Translations under genes and position numbers: made by a program
Notes under the pieces: generated by a model
The model's database searches: none
What the model was told of the DNA's origin: nothing
The model's input: only the letters and a program-made list of their open reading frames with translations
Shown here: positions 40,266 to 50,682 of the stretch, piece after piece
How the letters are laid out: each line of letters starts with the position of its first letter
Position numbering within the stretch: position 1 is the stretch's first letter
Assembly (NCBI GenBank): GCA_033064195.1
Contig: JARBJD010000045.1
Location: forward strand, 285,083-349,082
DNA length: 64,000 nt
Direction: 5' to 3'
Source of the DNA: Blattamonas nauphoetae
Taxonomy: Eukaryota > Preaxostyla > Oxymonadida

Positions 40266-42225
40266 ATGATGAAACACAGACTGAAGACACAGTTGGAACG
40301 ATGGCGAGCAATCGGTGGCGACAAGAGAGTTACAAAAGGAATGTTTGGGGAGTGGAAGACGCCGAACAGCGAGACGAGGCTCATCGGGACAGCTTCACCT
40401 CATCCATTCTCAGCGTCATCCCGTCTAGAACATCTGTTCAGCCAAGAATTGAAGAAGGAGATGCAGACAGCCGTTGTCAGGGAAGCCACCACCGGAGAAG
40501 TTCTGTGGTGGAACAAGACGTTTATGATACCGAAGAAGGACGGAACGTACCGCAAAATTCTCGATTGTTCGCAACTAAACGAGGAAATCAAAGATCGGAG
40601 TTTTCGCTTCGAGGACTTCTCAACGCTGAGACAGATGATACAAGCAAACGACTTTGCCACTGTGATCGACATCAAACAAGCCTTTCATCACGTGGATGTT
40701 CAGCCGGAATTTCAACGCTTCCTGGGTTTCAGATTTCAGAACAGAGATTATCTCTATCAGACGATGCCTTTTGGAGTCAAGCATGCCCCGCGCGTGTTCA
40801 CCAAAATCCTCCGTCCAGCAATAGTCCACATCCGTCAACAGTGGAACCTGCGAGTTTTGGCATACATGGACGACATCATCCTTCTCCACCAGAACCCCAC
40901 ACACCTCAGTGCTGTCACGTTGGAAGTGTTGCAGTTCTTGAAAGACTTGGGTTGGTTGGTGGCAGAGGACAAGTTGATTCTGAAACCAACCCAACAGCTA
41001 GACTACCTGGGATGGAGTCTCGACTTGAAGGAGAGCACCTTCAGAACACCACCAGCAAAACAATCAGCGTATATCAAAGCTACTTCAAAGACTGTGTCCC
41101 TCGCACTCGGACGGAAGAAGGTGACAAACCGATCGCTCGCCAAACTAATCGGGAAACTGAATTCACTTCACCCACAACACAATCAGTCCTCTCTGTATCT
41201 GGGGGCATTACATCGAACACTTCAGAGAGGACTAAGACTGACGGGATGGAACGGATCCTGTCGTCTGAACCCGTCAGTCTTGGGAGATCTTTCATTCTGG
41301 ACCACAGCACTCAAGCGGAACAGACCACAGCTAATAGTACCACCATCACATCAAGCCTGCCTGACAACAGATGCCTCAGAGAAGGGGTGGGGGCAGTGCT
41401 CGAGTGGAAGAATCACTCGGTTCCGATGTTCGGTCAATGGTCAACCAAGACACTCCCACACTCAATCAACGTAAAGGAGACAATGGCGGTGGAGCGAGCG
41501 GTCAAGATGTCAAGACACATTCTGAAGAGAGAGAACATATCCAATCTGAAAGTGCGAACAGACAATACAACAACAAAGTTCAACTTGCAGAAGTGGAAGG
41601 CAGGAAGGAACCTCCTCTCGCCGACAACAGCAGTTTGGTCGCGTTGCGCGAAGACAGGAATATCGATAGTGGAGGTGGAACACGTAAAGGAGTGAACAAC
41701 GTCGTGGCAGACTCTCTCAGTCGCCTCCACCCGTTGGGAGAGTACCAGATCCTCCCAGCGATCTTCCATCAGCTAGTCTCCGAGCTGGAATGGAGACCAG
41801 AAGTGGACGCATTTGCGTCCCGAGAGACCCGCCTTCTCGAAGTGTACTGGTCGCTCAACAGCGAGCCAGAAGCGACAGCGACAGACGCACTGGTTCAGGA
41901 CTGGGAGGGAAAGAAACTGTGGATCCACCCTCCCATCCGACTCATCGGCAAGGTCCTCCGGAAGCTGCAACACTCATCATGCCAAGCGGTGCTCGTTGTT
42001 CCCAGTTGGGAAGGCCAGTCCTGGACACACCTGTTCCACCAGCTGTGCCCGACTCGACGAACGCTCGGATCGTACGAGACGATAATGAGGATGACAGGTC
42101 AGAACTCGACTCCAGAAGACTCAGAGGAAGGAAGACAAAGACTCCCACCAGGACTGGTGGGAGTCGGTTTCCATCAGATCAGAACGAAGCCGGAGAACAC
42201 TTCTTTTGTCAACTCAGAGTTGTAG
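40266..42225 (+). pseudogene. DIRS RT/RNase H and connection region, two -1 frameshifts
   Basis: The first frame (ATG 40266) carries reverse transcriptase: MIPKKDGTYRKILDCSQLNE, FATVIDIKQAFHHVDVQPEF, QTMPFGVKHAPRVFTKIL, AYMDDIILLHQ (YMDD codons 40863-40874, residues 200-203) and LDYLGW. RNase H starts at LTTDASEKGWG and then needs a -1 shift in GGGGTGGGGGC near 41390 to continue AVLEWKNHSVPMFGQWSTKT. A second -1 shift at GTAAAGGAG near 41688 restores VEHVKGVNNVVADSLSR. The last part (EVDAFASRETRLLEVYWSLN; HPPIRLIGKVLRKL; VVPSWEGQSW) is the conserved post-RNase H region of DIRS polyproteins. Both shifts are at homopolymer-like runs, so sequencing error or programmed slippage cannot be excluded. 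Confidence 0.88.
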
Positions 42226-43316
42226 CCAAGATAGACGAGAAGGCAGCAGACAGATTCCTTCCACAATCCCGCGACGCTCGAAGGAAGTGGAGGAGAGCGT
42301 TCACGTTGTTAGACGAGTTTGCGGACGAACGGGGAATCTCTGACGAGGAGTTCGTTCACGGCGAAGGAGTCGAAGCTCACATGTTAAACTTCACGAACTG
42401 GTTGTTCGATCAGTTCGGAGAGAAGAAGTCCACAATGGACATCGCTACAACTGTTCGCTCCACTTTGTGTCTCCTCAACCCAAAGACTATTCGCGAAGAC
42501 TCTCCCACATGGAAGAAATGTCAGAAGGAAATCAACAAGAGGACCACAGCTCCACCAAAAAGGAAATATGACATCATGTGGGACGTCGAATTACTGTTCA
42601 AATGGGCTGGTGAGAGCAGATGGCAATCTGAGGTGGATTTTGTTCAACAGCAGAGGAGAACTCTTGCCTTGGTCATGGCATTCACTTGCTTACGACAGGC
42701 TGAGCTGCAGAGACTCACGTGGGGAGCAGTGACGTGGAAGCTGGATGTGGAGCCACCAAGAGCTGAACTCCTCGTCTCAGTGAAACAAAATATCCAGATG
42801 AAAGTCCACCGAACCGTGACATCCATTCGTCAGACATCGATCTCGCCGTTCCATGCACTCCAAGAGCATCAACAACGGGTCCTCTCCATTTTCAATTCAA
42901 AAGCGAACTGCCAGCATGACTCACTCCCGCCAACAATGCCAGTCTGGGTTGAGGCAGCGACTCTTCAAGGGCTTTCCATTCAGCGAATTCGAGAAGAGAC
43001 AAAATCAATCCTGCAAGAGTTGGGACTCCCAGCGATCTATGGAGGCTATACTATCAAACACGCAATGATTTCATATCTCAGATCCGTTCAGGAGATGGAC
43101 TGGGCCGACATCAACGCTTTGGTTGGGTGGAATATCAACTCAACCGCCGCACAGACGTGGTACAACATCCGAGTCGCGGACAGAGCGAACATACAGACTC
43201 GGATAGCTGACCAACTGAAGCTGCCGAACCCGGACGACACGGTAGGCCCTGGCAAGCAAGACAAGCAATTCCCGACTTGTGATCCTCATGCTGAGGCGAG
43301 AGCCCTGTGTGGATAA
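41790..43316 (+). CDS. DIRS tyrosine recombinase
   Basis: The frame overlaps the end of the RT region and becomes protein-like from about residue 120 (HFFCQLRVVAKIDEKAADRF), with a helical N-terminal DNA-binding domain. Catalytic part: box I arginine R302 in FTCLRQAELQRLTW; W447 in NALVGWN at the His/Trp position; nucleophile Y458 in AQTWYNI. The H-x-x-R of box II is replaced by Y420-T-I-K423, followed by His424. It would integrate the circular cDNA. The stop lies inside the internal complementary region, an overlap common in DIRS elements. The first 120 codons are probably not translated as such. Confidence 0.82.
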   Translation: METRSGRICVPRDPPSRSVLVAQQRARSDSDRRTGSGLGGKETVDPPSHPTHRQGPPEAATLIMPSGARCSQLGRPVLDTPVPPAVPDSTNARIVRDDNEDDRSELDSRRLRGRKTKTPTRTGGSRFPSDQNEAGEHFFCQLRVVAKIDEKAADRFLPQSRDARRKWRRAFTLLDEFADERGISDEEFVHGEGVEAHMLNFTNWLFDQFGEKKSTMDIATTVRSTLCLLNPKTIREDSPTWKKCQKEINKRTTAPPKRKYDIMWDVELLFKWAGESRWQSEVDFVQQQRRTLALVMAFTCLRQAELQRLTWGAVTWKLDVEPPRAELLVSVKQNIQMKVHRTVTSIRQTSISPFHALQEHQQRVLSIFNSKANCQHDSLPPTMPVWVEAATLQGLSIQRIREETKSILQELGLPAIYGGYTIKHAMISYLRSVQEMDWADINALVGWNINSTAAQTWYNIRVADRANIQTRIADQLKLPNPDDTVGPGKQDKQFPTCDPHAEARALCG

Positions 43317-43369
43317 CAGGCTCATCGCTTCAGCTGGAGCCTGTATTACCACACAGTGCTCTCGCTCAG
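43285..43369 (+). repeat. Internal complementary region of the DIRS element
   Basis: 43285-43345 is the complement of the left end (39136 onward, one 1-nt indel). 43342-43369 is the complement of the right end (43812-43839). The two overlap by TGTA. Confidence 0.9.
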
Positions 43370-43779
43370 AGTAGCCATCAGCTTCTCTGGCGTCGGGTCG
43401 ACTCCACCCAAAAACCAGCTCATCGTCGACTGTCTTCTTGTCTTCTCACATCCCATCTTTCTCTTTCTTTAAACAACCAACCAGTTTCAGTCTTCATTTC
43501 TTCTGATTCCTTGAACCGTTCGATTTCTCTTTAATTCTCGCTCTAGCCAGGCAATGCCTCCTCCAGTCTGGTATCCTCGGATCCACTGGAGCTGCCTTGA
43601 ATTTCCTCCGCGAGAGCACTCAGTGTTGTCTCCTTCAAGAGAGAACATCCTTGGAGCAGAGAACATCAGTGCTAAGCCTAGGAGTCAACGCACTGATCTG
43701 ATGAGACCATCTCCTGAACGAGGGAGACTCTCATAACATAATTTGATTCATTCGATTGCTTCTTTCTCGGTGTCAATCC
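43370..43779 (+). other. Non-coding spacer of the DIRS element
   Basis: 410 bp between the internal complementary region and the right repeat. No frame of note. Confidence 0.55.
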
Positions 43780-43839
43780 ACCGACCCTTAACACGTCAAC
43801 ACTCTCTCATGCTGAGCGAGAGCACTGTGTGGTAATACA
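43780..43839 (-). repeat. Right inverted terminal repeat of the DIRS element
   Basis: 43-bp core plus the 17-bp outer end CACTGTGTGGTAATACA. Confidence 0.9.
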
Positions 43840-44119
43840 CAGTCACACTGGTTCCAAGTTGTGGATTGAACGAATCTACGAGAATGGAAGAAAGATCCGT
43901 GTGAAACCTCTCCCTTCGACACACCCATCTCTTCTTCTGCATTCATCCTTCGTCTTGTTCTTGCATTTGTCGTTCATTGACCATCTGTGACAATCTTTCT
44001 TCTCCCTCGTTCCCTGGCCATGTCTTCATTTCTAGATCGTCGCAATCTTCATTGATTGCCTCTTGCTATTATTTCTTTATGACATCTCTTTCATCTGACG
44101 CTGATTGTCTTGGTTTTAA

Positions 44120-44137
44120 TCTGACCCATAACGAGTG
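44120..44137 (+). promoter_or_regulatory. Family A upstream element, copy 11
   Basis: Exact TCTGACCCATAACGAGTG, 22 nt before the ATG. Confidence 0.72.
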
Positions 44138-44159
44138 CTCTCACTCAGAATCAATCCGA

Positions 44160-46365
44160 ATGATAACGATTATCAAGAAGGCAGATGCCTCCTCAAGTGC
44201 AACGTGCGCTCATATGTCCTCCCCTCAGTCACCTTTTTCAAGGGATTGCTCACCGTTTCTGAATTGGAATGAGAATCAACGTGACTCTATTCAGGAAGAG
44301 GCCGTTGTCTTTCGTTCTCTCGTTGCGACGGTGAAGTTAAAGCCTGCTCTTAATGACTCTCTGGAGGCGAAAGCAGTGAAACTTCTCGAATATGTGTCTA
44401 ATAGTGCTACATCATAGTCCTGCAGATAACCCGAAGTTGGAGGACAACCCGGAAGTTGCCACTGACTGATTGATGTTTAAATTCTTCATCTCATTGATGA
44501 TAATTGTTGCTCTATTTTCTGTACTAGTCGAAGATCTATTGAAGAAAGGGTCTGATTCAAATACCAATCTCTCCACTACAACTCATGTTGACTATCGATG
44601 AAGATCAAGCTTGCTGTGACTTCTCAAAGTTGGTATTTTCCCTGTGAAAGTCTTCAAAAGCCATCCTCTCATGGAGGACATCACACTCGCTGGCACAGAT
44701 TTGGCCTTCTCGGTATGGACAGACGGGATCCGGACTCTCCTCTTGACCACCTTTCATGGTTCATCTCACATCATCACTATCCGTTGAAGTCCAACTCGTT
44801 TATTTCTCACCTTCATGTCGCGCTCGGATGGAAATCTCGACGGTTGGAGTTTAGTCAAGTAGGCCAACAACCCTGTTCTTATCCATTCTCTTGATTCACT
44901 CTGACTCTTATCTATCTTCTTTTCATCCCCATTCCAGGCACAGACGACAAAAGGGGCAGTACATGGCCGTTGGGACACACATGGTCGAATCACTTTGATG
45001 GAGTTGCCAAGATCGTAGCATATTCCAGCTAATAACCTCAAACGCATCAGCAAAGCAAATGGAAGAGATATCGCAGAGAGAAGGATACTGTGAAAGGATG
45101 CGATGCCATTGCAGAATGTGGATCAACGCAGGATGATGAACTCTTCTGGCAAGTATTTGGCACGATCAATGCTCAGGTAGGCCCGTCTCCAATGAAAACC
45201 CGTGTGAAGAAGATTTCTCACAATCGGAATAAAAGCTGTGATTGAAGGAGATTGAGGACGCACAATGAAAGGCTATTCATTTGCATGTCACATTTCTTTC
45301 ATCGTATTTTGGATTGATTCGGCTGTATTTCACCAAACGGATGTAAATCAAGATTTGATTAATCATTCAATGAAACCGATCAAACCTCAATTGAAAATCT
45401 GAAGAGACCACTCTTACTAGAAAACAAGTGTATGCAGTTTTTATCCTAAGTATCTCTTGTCTTATCCCATTTCGGTTCATTTTCTTCTTTCTTTCGGGTT
45501 AAGGACCAACTTCGGGTTGTATTGGGGACTATCATCATTTGCAGATGCTTTTCTCAGGAACCTTGCATCGTCCTCTGACAATTCTCCGAATGACTTCGTA
45601 CAGTCCATTGTGGTTCTCATTTCCTCACCCAATCTGTTAATCACAACTGCAACAATGGAGATGCTCGGAAACCTGATTACGCGGTGTTCCCCTAAATTCC
45701 AACTTGCCTTCGTCAAAGCTGATCTGATCCCTCGACTCATCCCATCTCTCAATCCCCTGTCTTTTTCATTCACCGAAACAGTCGATATTCACACGTATCT
45801 CATGACAATCATCACCTGTTCTCTCTGGCTCGTAACTCCGAGTGGTCGCGCCAGTCTCGAAATACTCGGAAGTAGCGATGGGAATAAACAACAAGCTGTT
45901 CATGAGACGGTTCTGACGAAAGTTCTTTTCCCTTCGGAGAAGTATATCTGCCATTTGTGCATGAACCGATTTTCGATCGTCGACGGAGACCAATCCTATT
46001 CTTTTCTGGCACTCCTCGCCCAGCTCCTCGAAATATGTCCATACCATCAACGGATATTGGATATTGTGCTTCATATACCTGTCTTTCTCACGATAGCGAG
46101 CTGTCACACATTCTTCGAATATGACGACTCAATCTCTTGGTTTCTGTCTTCCATGGTCCTTCTCCTGTGGGAATGGAATGAGCAAAGGGGAAAAGTGCGA
46201 AAGAAGGGGAAGAAAGTGCTTCGAATGTTGAGAATGGAGGGTATCGAAGATGTGATGGAGGAAAACCAGCAAAATGACAAAAGCACATCCTCTGGAAGAG
46301 AGATTGTTACCCGCTCGATTAAATGGAACAACTTTCTGGACATGAACGTACCAAATCTCTGGTAG
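44160..46365 (+). pseudogene. Family A copy 11, split by a 1.1-kb insertion
   Basis: The 5' part (44160-44415) starts MITIIKKADASSSATCAHMS, reaches DCSPFLNWNENQRDSIQEEA and LEYVSNSATS, then stops inside the inserted element. The 3' part (45536-46365) resumes ADAFLRNLASSSDNSPNDFV and runs to the family end (VLRMLRMEGIEDVMEENQQN, NFLDMNVP). Removing the element and one ATCAT restores an uninterrupted 361-codon frame, so the insertion is the only lesion. The 3' flank with its hairpin region follows. Confidence 0.88.
44416..45530 (+). mobile_element. 1115-bp TIR element, unclassified
   Basis: Ends are AGTCC...GGACT, flanked by ATCAT on both sides (44411-44415 and 45531-45535). The end regions are imperfect inverted repeats built around AACCCGAAGTTGG, present at 44429-44441 and as its complement at 45507-45519, with a further AACCCG...AAG inside each. 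Because of ambiguous bases the duplication could also be read as CATC with termini ATAGTCC. Interior frames are short; EDITLAGTDLAFSVWTDGIR with stops (about 44670-44730) looks like decayed coding sequence, but no transposase motif is clear. Probably non-autonomous. Confidence 0.78.
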
Positions 46366-46570
46366 AAACAGACAAGAACCAGCGAACACTTCGAACTGTT
46401 CTGACTTCTCTTGGACATCAAATACTGTTTGTGTGTGATCTTTGTGGGCTCTGGCATCACCTCATTATTTGGTTTGCGGGAACGATTGGGATTCTCTCTC
46501 GCCAGTCTCGCGAGATGGTCGCCACACTCTCCATCTCCTCCACCACTTCTCTCGCACTGTTTTGTGGATG
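46366..46570 (+). other. Conserved 3' flank of copy 11
   Basis: Family-wide sequence with ATCAAATACTGTTTGTGTGT at the hairpin position, then the GGCATCACCTCA block. Confidence 0.6.
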
Positions 46571-46689
46571 GCAATGACTTGATCGATGGATCGGTTGTGA
46601 TACCTTCGGACTATTTGTGCATCTCACTTTCCTCCCACCATTTCCTCCTCTCTCCCTCCGCATTCTGGATCTCCCTTGCTCATCATCTG

Positions 46690-46890
46690 GTCATTCCGAA
46701 GACGATTCGGAAAGATTAGAGGATTTCGTCGCCCAATTAATGGTCGTTCTCGATCCCTGCTCTGTCGCAACTCACACCGTCCCACTCCTCTCAGCCTCTC
46801 CCCTCTCCACACCAAGAGTGGCGCGTGCTGGTGACTGTTCATTCGATGCACAAGCAATGCTCGCTTCGACTGTCTTCCCCATTCGCCTTC
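46690..46890 (+). pseudogene. Family C relic
   Basis: Reads SEDDSERLEDFVAQLMVVLD, PCSVATHTVPLLSASPLSTP, RVARAGDCSFDAQAMLAS. The same order occurs at 49320-49510 and 61560-61870, and the SASPLSTP part corresponds to the 38-bp minisatellite unit. Function unknown. Confidence 0.5.
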
Positions 46891-46969
46891 TTTGACCCGT
46901 GGTCGTGTCCTTCACCCTTCCCTCCTCTCTTCCTTCGTCACCCCAGATTCCACTCCTAATTCGACGGGA

Positions 46970-47750
46970 AGTGAAGGCTGGACGAGGGAAGGGGACGAGA
47001 GGGCGAAGAGTCGAGTAGAAAGTCGAAAACAGGAAGTGAAGAGAAGTCTCGATGATGTTCGGACGGAACAGGACGCCGACGACGAATGAAGAGAGGGATT
47101 GTAGGAAGAGTGGAAGTGTGCAGTCGAAGAAGAGGAGAAGAAGGGCAGGCGAGCATTGGACGAAGGAAGGATGCGAGATGAAGACGATGACGAGCGAAGA
47201 AACTCGAAGTGGCTGGATGGTGAACAAAACAGACACATCTTCGAGACATGGATGTGAGTGAGAGACGGAAGATGAGCATAAATGAAAGGAATGAGGTGAA
47301 GACGAGAGGTGGAAGAAGTACCCAACTGTCCTCTCATGCACATCTTTCCGCCTGTCTCGACCACGCCAGACGAAGCTCGGAGTCGCTTTTCGTCACTCTC
47401 GCCGACGACACCGCAACTAATGACTGGCTGTCCCCTCACTCTATGTCAAAGCCAACACCAACGACACTCGAGGAACGGACGAGATTGATCTTGGCTGACT
47501 TGAGGAGAAGGAGCACAAGCGAACACGCTGGAGTACAGACAGAATCGCAGAACACAGACACAGCTGCCATCGCGACTTGCCACGTTGTCTCCGATCTGAC
47601 AGCGATTCGGGCCAGACACACATGACATCGTTGCCTTTGCTGACTCCATGCATCGGCACTGTCTGGTGACAGCAAGGACAGCTGGCGACAGCGGAGTCAC
47701 TGTCGAGTATGTCGCGGAACAAGAAGCAGGAGCAGACCCAAACGATGAGA
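46970..47750 (+). pseudogene. Family B relic
   Basis: Charged N-terminal region (46970-47330), then RRSSESLFVTLADDTATNDW, LEERTRLILADLRRRSTSEH, then TSLPLLTPCIGTVW-equivalent sequence with stops near 47640-47680. The C-terminal coiled coil seen in other copies is missing. Instead the sequence passes into the 5' flank of family A copy 12. Confidence 0.55.
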
Positions 47751-48034
47751 GGTGTTGATGAGTGCGTTTTGAAGTGAATCTTCGTCAATCTGACGGGAGT
47801 CTTCTTGTTGTGTTCATCAACGTCGCGAAACAATGACATGTACACGAGTGAAGCCAGAACCACTCTGTCACGCCTTTGTGTCGTCGTTTGAAACGATATC
47901 TTCTCAACGACTCCCCCTTCTCCCTCCAAACTTTATCTTCTTTCTTCGATAATCTCAGTCCTCATGATTTGATTATTTTTTCTTCCTTCTGGACGATTCT
48001 TTCATCTCATTATCTTTGTTTCACTGATTCTTTC

Positions 48035-48052
48035 TCCAACCCATAACGAGTG
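48035..48052 (+). promoter_or_regulatory. Family A upstream element, copy 12
   Basis: TCCAACCCATAACGAGTG, 22 nt before the ATG. Confidence 0.68.
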
Positions 48053-48074
48053 TTTAACATACGGGTCTGTCAGA

Positions 48075-49148
48075 ATGACCGAGATTGACACGAAAATTGA
48101 TGCGTCCACAGATTATCAATGCCCTGGTATCTCTTCTCACTACTTTTCATGTTCTGCAGACTATTCAGCTTTCCTGAATTGGGATTACAAACGATTTGAT
48201 TCAGAACACGAGAGAACCGTTGTTTTTCAGTCTCTCGTTGCCACTGTAAAGATGCAGGCTGCACTTGATGACTCTCTGGAAGTGAAAGCGGAGATACTTC
48301 TGAAATCTGTGGTTCCGTCGACTCATGAAGCAGCAGATGGTTTTCTCAGCAACTTTGGACAGACCACTGATGAATCGTTGACAAACTTCGTACCGTGCAT
48401 TGTGGTGCTCATTTCGTCACCCAGTAAAGCAATTTCCGCTGCAGCAATGAAGATACTCCACTCTCTCATTTGGACCCGTTCGGAGAATGTCCGACTTGAC
48501 CTCTTCAAAGCTGATCTACTCCCTCAACTCATCAACACTCTCAATCCACTGTCACTTTCATTCTCAGAAGCAGTCGATATCCACACCTGTCTCATGACAA
48601 GCGTCCGCGACACAATCTGGCTCGCAACTCCCGAGAGTCTCGCCCGTCTCGAAATTGAAGATGAGAATGAACAACAAGCTGTTCACAAGACAGTTTATCA
48701 GCAAGTTCTGGCCCCTTCGGAGATGTATCTATGGCATTTGTGCGTGAATAGGAATTCGCTCACCAATGCTGACCTATCAGTGAATTTTCTGATAATCCTC
48801 GGGCTTATCCTCCGCATCTCTCCTTTTCATCAACCGACAATGGATTTTATTCTTCATATGCCAATCATTCTCACGATTCCAAGTTGTCTCACCTTCTTCG
48901 AGCGTGATCACTCGATAATGATTTTTGTGCATCACATGAACAATGCCCAGCGGGAATGGAACGATCAAAGCGGAAAAGTGCAAAAGATGGGGATGATAAT
49001 ACTTCGAATGCTGAGAATGGAGGGCATGGAAGATGTGATTGAGGAAAGACTGCGAAACGACCGAAACGGACACTCTGGCAGTTATACTGTTTCTTATTCG
49101 AAAGAATGGAGCAACTCTCTGGGCATGAATCTTCCAAAACAGGAATAG
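48075..49148 (+). CDS. Family A copy 12, intact (357 residues)
   Basis: Starts MTEIDTKIDASTDYQCPGIS, then ISSHYFSCSADYSAFLNWDY KRFDSE, almost the same first 45 residues as copy 15. The middle diverges from copy 15 (MQAALDDSLEVKAEILLKSV; SENVRLDLFKADLLPQLI), but the two agree again at TPESLARLEIEDENEQ and LILGLILRISPFHQPTMD, a patchwork suggesting gene conversion. The C-terminal block is LRMEGMEDVIEERL. HLCVNR is kept but followed by NSLTNADLS instead of FSIVDG. The 5' flank back to about 47770 is shared with copy 14. Confidence 0.86.
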   Translation: MTEIDTKIDASTDYQCPGISSHYFSCSADYSAFLNWDYKRFDSEHERTVVFQSLVATVKMQAALDDSLEVKAEILLKSVVPSTHEAADGFLSNFGQTTDESLTNFVPCIVVLISSPSKAISAAAMKILHSLIWTRSENVRLDLFKADLLPQLINTLNPLSLSFSEAVDIHTCLMTSVRDTIWLATPESLARLEIEDENEQQAVHKTVYQQVLAPSEMYLWHLCVNRNSLTNADLSVNFLIILGLILRISPFHQPTMDFILHMPIILTIPSCLTFFERDHSIMIFVHHMNNAQREWNDQSGKVQKMGMIILRMLRMEGMEDVIEERLRNDRNGHSGSYTVSYSKEWSNSLGMNLPKQE

Positions 49149-49270
49149 AAACAGACGAGAACCAGCGACCTTCTCGAACTGTTTCTGACTTCTTTTGGAC
49201 AACCAACACTGTTTGTTTGTGATCGTTGTCGACTCTGGCGTCACCTCATTGTTTCGTTTGCCCGACAGCA
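49149..49270 (+). other. Conserved 3' flank of copy 12
   Basis: TAGAAACAGACGAGAACCAG, hairpin position reads CCAACACTGTTTGTTTGTGA (weakened stem), then the GGCGTCACCTCATTG block. It ends in a family C relic. Confidence 0.55.
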
Positions 49271-49309
49271 TTTTCTGCCGAACAGGGAATCATCCCACCA
49301 TCGATGGTC

Positions 49310-49930
49310 CCCTTCCTTCATCAGCTGATTCTTCAGAAGACGATTCGGAAGGATCGGAAGATATCGTCGCCCAATTGATGACCGTTCTCGATCGCTGCTC
49401 AGTCGCCACCAACACCCCCCCTCTCCCCTCTGCCTCTTCCTCACTACACCCAGTGTAGCGCGTGCTATTTGCGGTTCGTTCGAAGCACACGCTATGCTCG
49501 CCTCAACTGTCTTCCTCCTTCGCTTTCTTCAACTCGTCGTCGACTTCTTCACTGTTCCCTCCTCTCTACATGTCGCAATTCACTCCTTTCTTCCGAAGTA
49601 CACAGACGAACTCCACGACTGAACACCAAGATTGAAGATATTCTCAAAGCCTCGTCGCCCTGATTGCTGGACACACTCACGCTGGCTCGACAATTCACAG
49701 ATGACTCCGAAACGGACACCCGTGTCGAGTTGTGGTCGACATCTGTGCGAGTCGGTATTTGATTGTGGACCACCGCCGATCTTCTGACTTCCTCCTTTTC
49801 TTTGCAGAAATCCTCACAATCTGCCCTGCTCACGAAACGACGATGTATTTCGATGCAACCACCATTCTTTCTCACAGTTCTCAGTAAGATGGCGTTTTCG
49901 GATCTGCCCATCCACCAAACGGGTCAGCAA
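49310..49930 (+). pseudogene. Family C relic, longer copy
   Basis: SADSSEDDSEGSEDIVAQLM, TVLDRCSVATNTPPLPSASS, a stop, then RVLFAVRSKHTLCS and later pieces (SLVALIAGHTHAGSTIHR; EILTICPAHETTMYFDATTI). The last two parallel family A segments (LLRICPYYQPTMEFVLHMP), so family C may be a distant, decayed relative of family A. Confidence 0.45.
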
Positions 49931-49934
49931 GTGA

Positions 49935-50308
49935 AGGATGGATGAGGAACGTGGACGAGAAGGGTGAGCGGAGAGCAAAACAAAAAAAGAGGAAGATGAG
50001 AGAAATGGCACGGCGATGTCCAGAAACAATGGGACACCGACGACGAATGAGAGAGTGAGAATCGGAGGAGTGGAAAGGCGGAATGTCGGAAGAAGAGAAA
50101 AGAGGGAAGGATGAGAGGAAGGGGGAATGGTGGAGGAAGGAAAAAAGAAAGGAAGGCGAGCATGCGTTGAACAGAGCAGGCGAGAGGATGACGAGAAAGA
50201 GAGGCGGACATGCTCTAAATGGCCGAACGGTGGCCCTGTAGGAACCAACCAACGGACATGGAAGTGAGGGAGAGAAGGAAAAAGGAGAGAAAGACGAAAG
50301 TGCACGAA
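49935..50308 (+). pseudogene. Family B relic, N-terminal part before the 50.3-55.1 kb element
   Basis: Charged coding-like stretch matching 46970-47330 and 37330-37700. Its continuation is found at 55075, beyond the inserted element. Confidence 0.5.
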
Positions 50309-50368
50309 TCCTCCAAGACAAACGAGTGCTCCTCAACACAGCGAGTACCTCGAAGTGGGCTGGCCGAT
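50309..50368 (+). repeat. Terminal repeat of the 4.8-kb element, left
   Basis: TCCTCCAAGACAAACGAGT then the 41-bp core GCTCCTCAACACAGCGAGTA... ending GGCCGAT. Confidence 0.85.
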
Positions 50369-50602
50369 AAAAAGATTCAAAGAAACAAAATAAAAGGTTT
50401 TATCTGTTTCCGAATTACCCAACGGGGAACTAAAAGTTCACAGGTTGGTTTTGCCCTCCGAAGAGGGCTGTTGAGGAAAACAAAAAAAAAGGTTATGTGG
50501 GCAAGAAATCCCTAACAGGGAACAAAAACTTGCCAAATGGTCTAATGAGACGAGGTGAAGTGAAAAAGCCAGAACTTGCCAGGTTGTGTGGCAGAGTTGC
50601 AG

Positions 50603-50682
50603 GTTGAGGAGCACTCGTTTGTCTTGGAGGAGTTCCCCTTGGTCACTCCAAGCCCAAACGAGGGCTCCTCAACACAGCGAGT
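50603..50682 (+). repeat. Internal complementary region of the 4.8-kb element
   Basis: 50603-50631 is the exact complement of 50309-50337. 50627-50682 is the exact complement of 55019-55074. Confidence 0.85.

Larger units (their letters stand above)
39136..43839 (+). mobile_element. DIRS-type tyrosine recombinase retrotransposon
   Basis: 4704 bp with the architecture that defines DIRS elements: non-identical inverted terminal repeats (43-bp perfect core at 39179-39221 and 43780-43822, with a longer outer extension on the left), three protein regions (gag-like, RT/RNase H, tyrosine recombinase), and an internal complementary region at 43285-43369 made of the complements of both outer ends. 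The ends share TACA, present once in the internal region, as expected for a circle-junction template. No target duplication is seen, as is usual for the class. RT/RNase H needs two -1 shifts, so the copy is probably defective. Flanking sequence reads open across the insertion (LTDDHTFVLQWIRVS to SHTGSKLWIERIYENGRKIR), implying that it landed in a coding or formerly coding sequence. Confidence 0.92.
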
